DNA of 64,000 nucleotides from Neoroseomonas lacus (lineage in GTDB: Bacteria; Pseudomonadota; Alphaproteobacteria; Acetobacterales; Acetobacteraceae), in the NCBI RefSeq assembly GCF_014644535.1, contig NZ_BMKW01000006.1, positions 338,326 through 402,325 of the forward strand, in the 5' to 3' direction. The notes below the pieces were generated by a model, which saw only the letters and a list, made by a program, of their open reading frames with translations, ran no database searches and was not told the DNA's origin. A program made the translations under genes and the position numbers. This document shows positions 9,343 to 17,411 of the stretch, one piece after another. The number at the start of each line of letters is the position of its first letter. The stretch's first letter is position 1.

Positions 9343-10232
9343 GCGACCTGTCAGGCAAACCGGGCCTGTTCTGGAAGCTGCAGGGCCTGCTCCGCCGCAA
9401 GGCCGCCGAATCGGTCCGCGACCGGGTCGAGGAACTGATCGAGCGCGGCGAGGACCATCGCGACACCACCGAGCTGGACGAGAGCGACCTCGACACCCAC
9501 GAGCGCGCCCTGCTGTCCAATGTGCTGCGCCTGCAGGGCACCGCCGCCTGTGACGTGATGGTGCCGCGCGCCGACATCATGGCGATGTCCGAGGACCTCA
9601 CGCTGGAGGAGGCGATCGGCCTGATCCAGAAGGATGGCCACAGCCGCTATCCGGTCTATCGCGAGAGCCTCGACGACATCGCTGGCATGGTCCACATCAA
9701 GGATGTCTTTGCCTCGGTGGGCAGTGACAAGCCCTTCGACATCAAGGCCATCCTGCGCAAGCCGCTGTTTGTCGTGCCCTCGATCCCAGTGCTCGACCTG
9801 CTGCTGCAGATGCGCGTCGCGCGCATCCACATGGCGCTGGTGGTCGACGAATATGGCGGCATCGACGGTCTGGTCACCATCGAGGATCTGGTCGAGACCA
9901 TCGTCGGCGACATCTCAGACGAACATGACGAGGACGTGGCGCCGCAGATCACCGAGCGTCCGGACGGCACGATCGACCTCGACGCCCGAACGCCGATCAA
10001 GGTCTTCGAGGCACGGCTCGGCCAGATCCTGACCGAGGAGGAGCGCGCCGCCGACATCGACACGGTGGGCGGGCTGATCTTCACCCTGGCCGGGCGCGTG
10101 CCGGCCAAGGGGGAACTCATCTCTCACCCCTCGGGGCTCGAATTCCGGGTCCTCGATGCCGACCCCCGACGCATCAGGCGGCTGCGCGTGCGGCTGCCCG
10201 GGGCCGAACCGCAACGCGCGGCGGCCGAATAG
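9339..10232 (+). CDS. corC: CorC/HlyC-type CBS-domain protein (hemolysin-family)
   Basis: This 297-residue soluble protein has two CBS domains at about residues 65-190, including VPRADIMAMSEDLTLEEA and HMALVVDEYGGIDGLVTIEDL, and a C-terminal CorC_HlyC domain at about 205-290. It lacks the membrane DUF21/CNNM domain found in longer relatives. The family is linked to Mg2+ (CorC) or Co2+ efflux and resistance. CBS domains usually bind adenine nucleotides. Its ATG overlaps the ybeY stop (ATGA), so translation is probably coupled. The order ybeY-corC-lnt is conserved in many proteobacteria. Confidence 0.92.
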   Translation: MSDLSGKPGLFWKLQGLLRRKAAESVRDRVEELIERGEDHRDTTELDESDLDTHERALLSNVLRLQGTAACDVMVPRADIMAMSEDLTLEEAIGLIQKDGHSRYPVYRESLDDIAGMVHIKDVFASVGSDKPFDIKAILRKPLFVVPSIPVLDLLLQMRVARIHMALVVDEYGGIDGLVTIEDLVETIVGDISDEHDEDVAPQITERPDGTIDLDARTPIKVFEARLGQILTEEERAADIDTVGGLIFTLAGRVPAKGELISHPSGLEFRVLDADPRRIRRLRVRLPGAEPQRAAAE

Positions 10233-10251
10233 GCCTGGTGTCCCGCCAGAT

Positions 10252-10277
10252 GCGTTCGCCGGATCACCGGTGAACGC
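10252..10277. terminator. Hairpin downstream of corC
   Basis: GCGTTCGCCGG (10252-10262) pairs with CCGGTGAACGC (10267-10277) with one G-T wobble and a 4-nt loop. No T-run follows, so it is a weak or Rho-assisted terminator or a 3'-end stabiliser. It starts 20 bp after the corC stop. Confidence 0.4.
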
Positions 10278-10647
10278 AGGGGACAAGCTGGTCACTGAGA
10301 ACAAGGGCTGGTGTCCTGATTCAGAAATGCCGAGGACTTCGGAAGCAGGATACGAGAGCGTGATTGCTTCACCTTCGTTCACCTATCACGCCCTAAATTA
10401 TTGTTTAATCATGTGATTCCGACATCCGTGCAGTCGCGCCGGCGGCCATCGCGCTCAAGGGGCGCCCTGGTGGCGCGGGGGTCCGGCCGCGGCGGGCGGA
10501 TGCTGCCCGCTGCCGGACGCACCGGGCCGGTCCGGGGGGCTGCGTCCCATCATTGTCTCGGGCCATCCTGCCCATGCTGAGGCAAAACCCGCCTGCGTCG
10601 CAGCGTCGACCATCATTGCCACCCCTCGCCGACTAGGACCGCTTCGC
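10278..10647. other. corC-lnt gap with an A+T-rich remnant
   Basis: No gene is supported in this gap. The interval at about 10350-10425 is much richer in A+T than its surroundings. It contains GCGTGAT (10359-10365) and its inverse ATCACGC (10386-10392) around a loop that repeats TTCACCT, followed by an A+T tract containing AATTATTGTTTAATC. It looks like the remnant of a small mobile repeat or a promoter region for lnt; no transposase is present. Confidence 0.4.
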
Positions 10648-12171
10648 ATGTGGGATCGTTTTCTGGGTCATCTCGCGTCGCGGCGGGGGTGGCGGTTCTG
10701 GGTCACGGCGATCGGTCTGGGCGCCTTGGCCGCCCTGGCCCTACCGCCGGTGCATGCGGTGCCGGTCCTGCTGGTGGCGATCCCCGGCCTCTTGGCCATG
10801 CTGAACGGCGCCGTGAGCTGGAAGCGCGCCTTCTGGGTGGGCTTCGCCTGGGGCTGGGGCTTCTTCGTCGCGGGCCTGTACTGGATCACCGAGGCGATCC
10901 TCACCGATGTCGCGCATTTCTGGTGGCTGGTGCCGATCGCGGTGCCGGCGCTAGCCTTGCCGCTCGCGGTCTTCGTGGCCGGGCCGGCCGTGCTGGCCTG
11001 GAAGGTGCGGGCCGGCTGTCCGCGCGTGCTGGTCTTCGCTGGCGCCTGGGTGTTGTTCGAGATGCTGCGCGGCTGGGCCTTCACCGGCTTCCCATGGAAC
11101 CTGCTTGGCACGGTCTGGGCCTTCGGCGCCTTGCCGATCCAGGCGGCGGCCTGGGTCGGCGTGCATGGGCTGTCGCTCGCCACGCTGATCATCGCGGCCA
11201 CGCCGCTGCTCGGGCGGCGGGCGATGCTGGGGGGCGCGGCGGCACTGGCCGGCTTCGCGCTGTTCGGGCTGGTGCGGCTGTGGCCGGCCGAACCGCCGCC
11301 GCAGCCGGTCGGGCTGCTGATCGTGCAGGGCAACATCGCGCAGGAGGTGAAGTGGCGCGAGGACCAGCGCGTCCCGATCCTGCGCCGCTACATCGAGGCA
11401 ACGCGCGAAGCCGCCCTGGCCGCGCTGCGCGAGCTGCCCGAGGACCAGACGCTGGTGGTGATCTGGCCGGAGACGGCCGTGCCTTTTCTCGTCGCCGATG
11501 ATCCTGATGTGCGCCAGCTCATAGCGGGCGCCCTGCCTCAGCGTGCCATTCTGCTGACCGGCACGGTACGGGCCGAATACGGACCGGACCGGCGCTTGCG
11601 ACGCGTGTTCAACAGCCTTGTGGCAATCGACCCGGCCGGTGCGGTGCGGGGGGTCGCCGACAAGGTCCATTTGGTGCCCTTCGGCGAATACATGCCGCTG
11701 TCGGGGTTGCTGCCGATCCGGTTGGTGCAGGGCGGAATGGATTTCACGCCCGGTAACGAGTTGCAACCTATGAGGGTAGATGGTGTGCCGCCTTTCGGCA
11801 CGTTGATTTGTTACGAAGTCATATTTCCCGCTGCGGTTGTTCCGCGTGAGCGGCCGGCATGGCTGGTCAATGTGACCAACGATGCCTGGTTCGGCATCTC
11901 GGCCGGCCCCTGGCAGCATTTGGCGGCGGCCCGGATGCGGGCGGTCGAGGAGGGCCTGCCTCTCGCGCGCGCCGCGCAGACCGGCATTTCAGCCGTGTTC
12001 GACGCGCGAGGACGTGAGGTGGCCCGCACCGGTCTGGGTGAGACGGGGGTTCTAATGGCGCCGTTACCCGCACCGCGGGAACCGACGCCCTTCGCCCGGC
12101 TCGGCCTCCTGGTGGCGGCGATTCTTTCGGCTGGCGCACTCGCGTTCGGGTGGTGGAAGAGACATGGATAG
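10648..12171 (+). CDS. lnt: Apolipoprotein N-acyltransferase Lnt
   Basis: This 507-residue inner-membrane enzyme adds the third acyl chain to the N-terminal cysteine of lipoproteins. The first ~195 residues hold about six transmembrane helices, and a last helix lies near 485-503. The periplasmic nitrilase-like domain (about 220-465) shows the E-K-C triad: glutamate in VVIWPETAVPF, lysine in VADKVHLVPFGEYMPL and cysteine in FGTLICYEVIFP. Length is normal. It follows corC after a ~415-bp gap, so it may have its own promoter. Confidence 0.95.
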   Translation: MWDRFLGHLASRRGWRFWVTAIGLGALAALALPPVHAVPVLLVAIPGLLAMLNGAVSWKRAFWVGFAWGWGFFVAGLYWITEAILTDVAHFWWLVPIAVPALALPLAVFVAGPAVLAWKVRAGCPRVLVFAGAWVLFEMLRGWAFTGFPWNLLGTVWAFGALPIQAAAWVGVHGLSLATLIIAATPLLGRRAMLGGAAALAGFALFGLVRLWPAEPPPQPVGLLIVQGNIAQEVKWREDQRVPILRRYIEATREAALAALRELPEDQTLVVIWPETAVPFLVADDPDVRQLIAGALPQRAILLTGTVRAEYGPDRRLRRVFNSLVAIDPAGAVRGVADKVHLVPFGEYMPLSGLLPIRLVQGGMDFTPGNELQPMRVDGVPPFGTLICYEVIFPAAVVPRERPAWLVNVTNDAWFGISAGPWQHLAAARMRAVEEGLPLARAAQTGISAVFDARGREVARTGLGETGVLMAPLPAPREPTPFARLGLLVAAILSAGALAFGWWKRHG

Positions 12172-12185
12172 ATCAGCAGCGCGAT

Positions 12186-12213
12186 CACAGCGCGTGAGCT
12201 GTGCTGCCTTTTG
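12186..12213 (+). terminator. Weak terminator after lnt
   Basis: CACAGC (12186-12191) pairs with GCTGTG (12198-12203), followed by a short T-run at 12209-12212. It lies 15 bp after the lnt stop. The stem is short, so termination may be partial. Confidence 0.35.
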
Positions 12214-12217
12214 TCGT

Positions 12218-12230
12218 CTCAATTATTGAG
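12218..12230. promoter_or_regulatory. 13-bp palindrome upstream of the XRE regulator
   Basis: CTCAAT-T-ATTGAG is a perfect inverted repeat in an A+T-rich stretch about 93 bp before the regulator start. A TTGACG at 12244-12249 is a candidate -35 box with a poor -10 match (TACTGC) 17 bp later. The palindrome could be an autoregulatory operator; that role is inference. Confidence 0.4.
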
Positions 12231-12322
12231 AATAAGAAAAAGAGTTGACGGAAAATGAATCAAGGCCTACTGCTGCGACGGGGCGTGGCTGCATTCACCG
12301 CAATCGCGGCGGGAGGAATTTC

Positions 12323-12805
12323 ATGACTGGCGCAGCAGCGGAGGTGTTGATGTCGAGCAATGAGACCGTAGAACGGGTGGAACGCGAACATCGCGCGAGC
12401 CCGATCGATGTCCATGTCGGCACTCGCGTACGGTTGCGTCGCACGCTTCTTGGCATGAGCCAGGAAAAGCTCGGCGAGGCCCTTGGTCTGACATTTCAGC
12501 AAATCCAGAAATATGAACGCGGTGTGAACCGGATCGGCGCCAGCCGCCTGTTCGACTTGGCCCGCGTGCTGGATGTGCCGATCGGCTTCTTCTTCGACGA
12601 CATGTCCCCGGAATTGGGGGGCAATGCCGCCAATCGCTCGCGCGGCGGCGCCTTCGGCTTCGCCGAGGGGCAGGAAGGCTTCGAGGACGACACGCTGCAT
12701 CGCCGCGAGACGCTGGAACTGGTGCGTGCCTATTACCGCATCACCGACCCGTCGATCCGCAAGCGCGTCTTCGACCTGATCAAGACGCTCTCGCCCGGCG
12801 AGTAA
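12323..12805 (+). CDS. XRE-family (Cro/C1 HTH) transcriptional regulator, PhrR-like
   Basis: This gene encodes about 160 residues. The HTH_3 domain (VGTRVRLRRTLLGMSQEKLG, then QQIQKYERGVNRIGASRL) occupies about residues 31-90. The C-terminal block RRETLELVRAYYRITDPSIR matches a regulator group widespread in alphaproteobacteria that includes PhrR. Two starts look good: ATG 12323 with GGAGGAAT 6-7 nt upstream, and ATG 12350 with GGAGG 6 nt upstream (151 residues). In many Rhodospirillales this gene follows lnt and precedes metK; here metK is absent and a convergent kinase gene follows. It probably acts as a dimeric repressor. Confidence 0.88.
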   Translation: MTGAAAEVLMSSNETVERVEREHRASPIDVHVGTRVRLRRTLLGMSQEKLGEALGLTFQQIQKYERGVNRIGASRLFDLARVLDVPIGFFFDDMSPELGGNAANRSRGGAFGFAEGQEGFEDDTLHRRETLELVRAYYRITDPSIRKRVFDLIKTLSPGE

Positions 12806-12890
12806 GGCAGGGGCCGGCACCAGCTGGCCTCTTCCTGCGTTTCAGCTGCCCCGGCGCATGGACCGTCCACGCCGGCTGCCGTCATGTCAG

Positions 12891-12915
12891 CGGCACGAGG
12901 CTCCGACTCGTGCCG
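12891..12915. terminator. Hairpin between convergent genes
   Basis: CGGCACGAG (12891-12899) pairs perfectly with CTCGTGCCG (12907-12915) around a 7-nt loop. It is followed by a smaller hairpin GCCGG-CAAT-CCGGC. It lies between the stop of the XRE gene and the end of the opposing kinase gene and probably serves as a terminator for one or both. No T-run is present. Confidence 0.45.
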
Positions 12916-12993
12916 AGGCTGCGGCCCGCCGGCAATCCGGCGAAAGCCAAGCAAACCAGAGCCTTGCGCCCGGCGTTCGAGGGTTTGAGAAGG

Positions 12994-13899
12994 TCATGCC
13001 AGCAGCGCCTCCACCATGGCGCGATCCGGTGTCGCGCCATCGCGTGCGCGCAGCGCTCCGGCAGCAGCGGCGAATCGCATCGCCTGGTCCACCGGCATCC
13101 TTTCGGCCATCGCCAGCGCATAGGCGCCGTGGAACACATCCCCCGCGCCGGTGGTGTTGGTCGCCTCGACCGGAAAGGCGGGAATGCGCTCAGCTTTGGC
13201 GGCGCCGGGCACCAGCCACAACACGCCCTTCTCCCCCTGCGTCACCGCCGCGACCTTCACCGGCCCCGAGGCGATCGCCCGCCGCAGCCCCTCCTCGGGC
13301 GAACAGCCCGGCGCGAAATTGGCGAGGCCGGTGACCGAAAAGATCGCGTGATCCACCCGTGGCACCAAGTCGACCAGGATGCGCGTCTCGCTGCGTTCGC
13401 CGTCCAGCACCACCGGCACTCCGGCGGCCCGCGCGGCGGCGGCGGCGGCGGCGACGCCCTCCGGCCAGCGCGGGTCGCAGCACAGCGCCCCGGCACCTTT
13501 CAATTTATCGAGAGGAAGCCAGCCCGGATCCGTCCCGAGCCCAGACCCGCGGAAGGAAATGATCGTCCGTTCGCCGCGCGGGTCCACCAGTACCGCGCCG
13601 ACCGGCGTGCGCCCGCCAGGCACGCGCCGCAGGCCGGTGACATCCACCCCCTCGGCGGCCAGCGCCGCGGCCAGCGGCTCGCCATTCAGGTCATCGCCGA
13701 CCCGCCCCCAGAAGGCGGCCCTGCCGCCCAGCCGCAACGCCGCGATCGCCGCATTGGCGGCCATGCCGCCGGGGCCGATGCTGTAGGACCGGGCGGCGAT
13801 CTTCGCCGGCGGCTGGGGTATGTCCTCGACCCGAAAGGTGTGGTCGGCCACCACGTTGCCGAGGCAGATGACGAGAGGCTTGCCAAGTGATCCAGTCAT
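12994..13899 (-). CDS. PfkB-family carbohydrate (ribokinase-like) kinase
   Basis: This gene encodes 301 residues. It carries the PfkB N-terminal glycine signature (YSIGPGGMAANAAIAALRLG) and the C-terminal ATP/anion-hole motif NTTGAGDVFHGAYALAMAE with the catalytic aspartate in GAGD. The family phosphorylates sugars or nucleosides with ATP; the substrate is not determined by the sequence. The start (MTGSLGKPLVICLGNVVADH) places the first beta strand correctly. This ATG occupies the same bases as the ATG of the divergent pseudouridine synthase gene, so the two 5' ends overlap head to head. Confidence 0.88.
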   Translation of the reverse strand: MTGSLGKPLVICLGNVVADHTFRVEDIPQPPAKIAARSYSIGPGGMAANAAIAALRLGGRAAFWGRVGDDLNGEPLAAALAAEGVDVTGLRRVPGGRTPVGAVLVDPRGERTIISFRGSGLGTDPGWLPLDKLKGAGALCCDPRWPEGVAAAAAAARAAGVPVVLDGERSETRILVDLVPRVDHAIFSVTGLANFAPGCSPEEGLRRAIASGPVKVAAVTQGEKGVLWLVPGAAKAERIPAFPVEATNTTGAGDVFHGAYALAMAERMPVDQAMRFAAAAGALRARDGATPDRAMVEALLA

Positions 13900-14617
13900 G
13901 ATGCGCGGCAGGCTCCCACGCCCGGCCGCGCCGCGCCAAGCGCCGCCGGCCCCGATCGCCGCGCGCATCATCCTGCTGCGCGACGATGCGATGGTGCTCG
14001 ACAAGCCCGCCGGGCTGCCGGTGCATCGCGGCCCGCGCGGCGGCGCCTCCATGGAGGATTGGCTGGAACAGCTGCGCATGGGCAGGCGCCACCTGCCGCA
14101 GCCGGCCCACCGCCTCGACACCGACACCGCCGGCTGCCTGGTGCTCGGCCGCACCAAACCCGCGCTTGGCGCGCTGGGGCGGATCTTCGCGGCAGGCCAG
14201 GCCGACAAGACCTATTGGGCCGTGCTGCGCGGCGGGCCGGCCGAGGATGACGGCGCGATCGACGCCCCGCTGCGCAAGACCAGCAGCGCCGCGCGTGGCT
14301 GGCGCATGGAGGTTCACCCCGAGGGCCAGCCTGCCGTCACGCGCTGGCGCGTGCTCGGCCGCGGCACCGGCCTGACTTGGGTGGAATTCCGCCCCGAGAC
14401 CGGCCGCACCCACCAGCTGCGCGTGCATGCCGCGGCCCAAGGATGGCCTATCCTCGGCGACCCGCTCTATGGCGAGGCCGCCCCGGGCGGGCTGCACCTG
14501 TTGGCGCGGGCCATCGCCCTCCCCCTCGACCCGCCGCTGGCCGCCACGGCGCCGGTGCCGCCGCACATGCAGGCGGCGCTGCGGGCCTGCGGATGGGACG
14601 CCGCTACAGCGCCGTGA
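13898..14617 (+). CDS. RluA-family RNA pseudouridine synthase
   Basis: This 239-residue RluA/RluC-type enzyme has no S4 domain. The catalytic aspartate lies in HRLDTDTAGCLVLGRT (about residues 66-81). The other family motifs are VLDKPAGLPVHRGP and RPETGRTHQLRVHAAAQGWP. It isomerises uridine to pseudouridine in rRNA or tRNA; the target cannot be read. The start at 13898 overlaps the kinase start, with a second ATG directly after it at 13901. Its last 14 bp overlap the 3' end of the convergent LysR gene. Confidence 0.88.
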   Translation: MMRGRLPRPAAPRQAPPAPIAARIILLRDDAMVLDKPAGLPVHRGPRGGASMEDWLEQLRMGRRHLPQPAHRLDTDTAGCLVLGRTKPALGALGRIFAAGQADKTYWAVLRGGPAEDDGAIDAPLRKTSSAARGWRMEVHPEGQPAVTRWRVLGRGTGLTWVEFRPETGRTHQLRVHAAAQGWPILGDPLYGEAAPGGLHLLARAIALPLDPPLAATAPVPPHMQAALRACGWDAATAP

Positions 14618-15506
14618 ACCGCCAATCCCGCGTGGCGCGCGCCAATTCCACCAGCGCCCGCACCTTGGCCGAGAGCAGCCGGGCGGAGGGATAGACGAAC
14701 TGGATCGGCTGCGGCGGCGGCTCGAATGCCTCCATCACCGTCACCAGCCGCCCGGCCCGCACCGCCTCCTGTGCCTGGTAGGACAGCGCCATCGTCACCC
14801 CGCCGCCCTGCGCCGCGTGCCACAGCGCCGCATCGACACTGTTGGTGACGTAGCGCGGGGTGATGGCCTGCGTCCGCACCGCGCCCTCGCGATGAAAGCG
14901 CCACACCCGTTCCACCCCCAGCGCGCTGCAATGAATGACGCGATGTCTGGCGAGGTCCTCCGGCCCCTGCGGCACGCCGGCCTTGGCGAGATACTCCGGT
15001 GCGGCGACCCAGACCCGCCGCGTTTCCCCCACCCGCCGCGCCACCAGCGTGCTGTCCTGCAATTCGCCGATGCGCAGCGCGACATCGACGCCATCCTCCA
15101 GCAGGTCGACATAGCGGTCCGACAAGGTGAGCTCGCCGGTCACGTCGAGATGCAGGGAGAGGAATTCGCAGACCAGCGGCCCGACATGCAGCCGCCCGAA
15201 CATCACCGGCGCGGCGACCACGAGATGCCCCGACGGCGCGCTGCGTTCGGCCGCCGCGCTGTCCTCGGCCTCGCGCAGATCGGCCAGGATGCGGCGCGCC
15301 CGCACCAGGAACCGCCTGCCCGCATCGGTCAGCGCCACCCGCCTGGTGGTTCGTTGCAACAGCCGCAGCCCGAGCCGTTCCTCCAGCGCCGCGACCGAGC
15401 GGGTCACGGCCGAGGGCGACAGCCCCAGCCGCCGTGCCGCCGGGGCGAAGCCCTCGGCATCGGCCACCGCGACGAAGGCCGCCATGGCATCGAAGCGATC
15501 GGTCAT
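14604..15506 (-). CDS. LysR-family transcriptional regulator
   Basis: This 300-residue regulator has an N-terminal winged HTH (MAAFVAVADAEGFAPAARRL, then SPSAVTRSVAALEERLGLRL) at residues 7-60 and a LysR substrate-binding domain at about 90-295. The start (MTDRFDAM) matches the family, while upstream extension does not. It is divergent from an AhpD-like gene 115 bp away. LysR proteins commonly control the divergent neighbour and repress themselves, so that neighbour is the likely target. The ligand is unknown. Confidence 0.9.
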   Translation of the reverse strand: MTDRFDAMAAFVAVADAEGFAPAARRLGLSPSAVTRSVAALEERLGLRLLQRTTRRVALTDAGRRFLVRARRILADLREAEDSAAAERSAPSGHLVVAAPVMFGRLHVGPLVCEFLSLHLDVTGELTLSDRYVDLLEDGVDVALRIGELQDSTLVARRVGETRRVWVAAPEYLAKAGVPQGPEDLARHRVIHCSALGVERVWRFHREGAVRTQAITPRYVTNSVDAALWHAAQGGGVTMALSYQAQEAVRAGRLVTVMEAFEPPPQPIQFVYPSARLLSAKVRALVELARATRDWRFTAL

Positions 15507-15621
15507 TGTTGCGTTCTCCGCAGTGATCCTGTTCAGAATGACATGATTATCCCAAACGACGACCGGATGCATCTTCCCGGCACAGGACGGATCACCCGCC
15601 CCGTCATTCGGAGAGCACCCC
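15507..15621. promoter_or_regulatory. Divergent LysR / AhpD-like control region
   Basis: This 115-bp divergent spacer is richer in A+T at 15530-15555 (AGAATGACATGATTATCC) than its flanks. It is the expected site of a LysR operator and both promoters. I could not fix a clear T-N11-A palindrome or -35/-10 pair. Confidence 0.35.
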
Positions 15622-16167
15622 ATGTCCCGCATCCCCACCCCGGCGACCATCGACGCCGCCCCCGAAGCCGCCCGCCCGCTGCTGAACGGCGTGAAGGCGC
15701 AGCTCGGCTCGGTGCCGAACCTGTTCCGCGTGCTGGCCAACAGCCCCGCCGCGCTCGGCGGCTATCTCGGCCTGAACGGCGCGCTGGCGAAGGGCGCGCT
15801 CGACCCGCGCACCCGTGAACGCATCGCGCTCGCCGTCGCCGAGGTGAATGGCTGCGGCTATTGCCTGGCCGCGCATACCTATCTCGGCACCAACCTCGCC
15901 AAGCTCGACGCCGCCGAGATCGCCGCCAACCGCGCCGGCCGATCGAACGACGCCAAGGCGGATGCGGCGGTGCGCTTCGCCGTCGCAGTGACCCAGTCGC
16001 GCGGTCATGTCGGCGACGAGGCGATCGCCACCATCCGTGCCGCCGGCTGGAGCGATGCCGAGATCCTCGAGATCACCGTGCATGTCGCGCTGAACACACT
16101 GACCAACTACGTCAACGAGGTTGCCGGCACCGAGGTGGATTTCCCCGCCGTGGCCCGTGCCGCCTGA
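15622..16167 (+). CDS. Carboxymuconolactone decarboxylase / AhpD-like peroxidase-related protein
   Basis: This 181-residue protein belongs to the AhpD/CMD superfamily. The redox motif C-x2-C-x3-H appears as CGYCLAAH at about residues 79-86, as in AhpD-type peroxidases and uncharacterised peroxidase-related enzymes. The preceding segment RTRERIALAVAEVNG is also typical. It probably works in the cytosol as a homo-oligomer against alkyl hydroperoxides. Divergence from the LysR gene suggests inducible control. The following PNPOx-like gene is 141 bp downstream on the same strand. Confidence 0.88.
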   Translation: MSRIPTPATIDAAPEAARPLLNGVKAQLGSVPNLFRVLANSPAALGGYLGLNGALAKGALDPRTRERIALAVAEVNGCGYCLAAHTYLGTNLAKLDAAEIAANRAGRSNDAKADAAVRFAVAVTQSRGHVGDEAIATIRAAGWSDAEILEITVHVALNTLTNYVNEVAGTEVDFPAVARAA

Positions 16168-16308
16168 CCCGGTCGCGGCTGGCGCGCGCCAGCCGCACCC
16201 CTCTGCCTTGCCCCGCGGCATGGCCGAGCCTGGTGATTCCCCCGCCCGGCACGGCCATGATCCGCCGGGCATGGCGGCCCCCACCATCCCCGCCCCTGGA
16301 GACCGACC

Positions 16309-16917
16309 ATGGACCCGACCCCTTCGAGTGACGTCGCCTTCTCCCCCGCCGTGAAGGCGATCCAGGCCGAGCGCGGTTCGCGTGAGCATTACGCGCGGAT
16401 GGAACGCCGCGGCGGCTGGCAGGCCGAGATCACCCCGGACCTCGCCGCCTTCATCGCCGCCCAGCGCAGTTTCTACCTCGCGACCGCCAGTGCGGATGGG
16501 CAGCCCTATATCCAGCATCGCGGCGGGCCGCCCGGCTTCCTGCGGGTGCTGGACGCGGAAACCCTGGCCTTCGCCGACCTGGCCGGAAACCGGCAATATG
16601 TCAGCCTCGGCAACCTCTCCGAGAATCCGCGCGTGCAGCTTTTCCTGATGGACTACACGCAGCGGCGGCGCATCAAGATCTGGGGCACGGCGCGCGTCGT
16701 CACCGACGACCCGGCCCTCTTGCAGATGCTGGTGCCCGAAGGCGGCCAGGGGCGCGCCGAACAGGCGATCGTCATCCACGTCACCGCCTGGGACGCGAAT
16801 TGCCCGCAGCACATCCCGCAACGTTTCGAGGCGGCCGACGTGGCGCGCGCGATCGCCGAGCGGGACGAACGCATCGCGGCGCTGGAGGCGGAGGTGGCGC
16901 GGTTGCGGGGGGCGTGA
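16309..16917 (+). CDS. Pyridoxamine 5'-phosphate oxidase-like flavin-binding protein
   Basis: This 202-residue protein has a split-barrel FMN-binding fold. The central part (FYLATASADGQPYIQHRGGP, then the LSENPRVQLFLMDY region and RIKIWGTARVV) is typical of the PNPOx-like family. The C-terminal ~30 residues (ADVARAIAERDERIAALEAE) are predicted coiled coil. The substrate is unknown; relatives are FMN- or F420-binding oxidoreductases. It may be co-transcribed with the AhpD-like gene, which would fit a role in redox stress. Confidence 0.85.
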   Translation: MDPTPSSDVAFSPAVKAIQAERGSREHYARMERRGGWQAEITPDLAAFIAAQRSFYLATASADGQPYIQHRGGPPGFLRVLDAETLAFADLAGNRQYVSLGNLSENPRVQLFLMDYTQRRRIKIWGTARVVTDDPALLQMLVPEGGQGRAEQAIVIHVTAWDANCPQHIPQRFEAADVARAIAERDERIAALEAEVARLRGA

Positions 16918-16950
16918 AGGTGCCCAGTTCGTGTTGACCGAGGGTGGAAT

Positions 16951-17376
16951 CGGAGAGGGCTTCGCCCCCTCCGGACCTCCCCCACCAAAGGCCTAAGGGC
17001 CTCTGGACACCATTTTTTGGTGTTGGGTTGTGGGGGTTTTTCGGGAACCAAGGTCGCGTTGGGCACCAGAAGGATCTCGGCATCCATCCGTGTCGCGATG
17101 CCAAGCGCCAAGGATGATGCCCAAAGGAAATTCTGATTTTGGGAACCGTCTTCTAAACGGCGCGCCAGGGTGGGCGGGCGATCCAGTCCTGTTTCGTTCC
17201 AGCATCATCGGCGCTGCCACGCGCAACACTCGGCGAAGCCGATGGAATCCTGAAGCAACAATGCCCGCGGCGCCCCGGTATGGTTGTGCCTTCCTGCGCG
17301 GCCCGGCGCCAGATCGAGGTGTCCAGAGGGCCTTAGGCCTTTGGCGGGGAGGTCTGGAGGGGCAGAGCCCCTCCAA
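16951..17376. repeat. Intergenic paired-hairpin element, copy C
   Basis: This is the longest copy. The left outer hairpin at 16952-16972 is imperfect. The left inner hairpin is CCAAAGGCC with GGCCTCTGG (16985-17006), followed by an ACACCA / TGGTGT hairpin. The right inner hairpin CCAGAGGGCC / GGCCTTTGG lies at 17323-17344. The right outer hairpin is GGAGGGG (17356-17362) with CCCCTCC (17368-17374). The ~300-bp core includes a less G+C-rich stretch with no recognisable gene. It sits between convergent genes. Confidence 0.8.
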
Positions 17377-17411
17377 CGCGCCCTTTTACCCGCCGGCGAC
17401 CGCCGCTGCCC

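Noticed and set aside
12891..12970. Possible riboswitch (SAM- or c-di-GMP-like) after the XRE gene
   Set aside because: The GGC ... GAAAGCCAAGC words do not fit a known consensus, and the segment lies between two gene 3' ends, where a leader is not expected.
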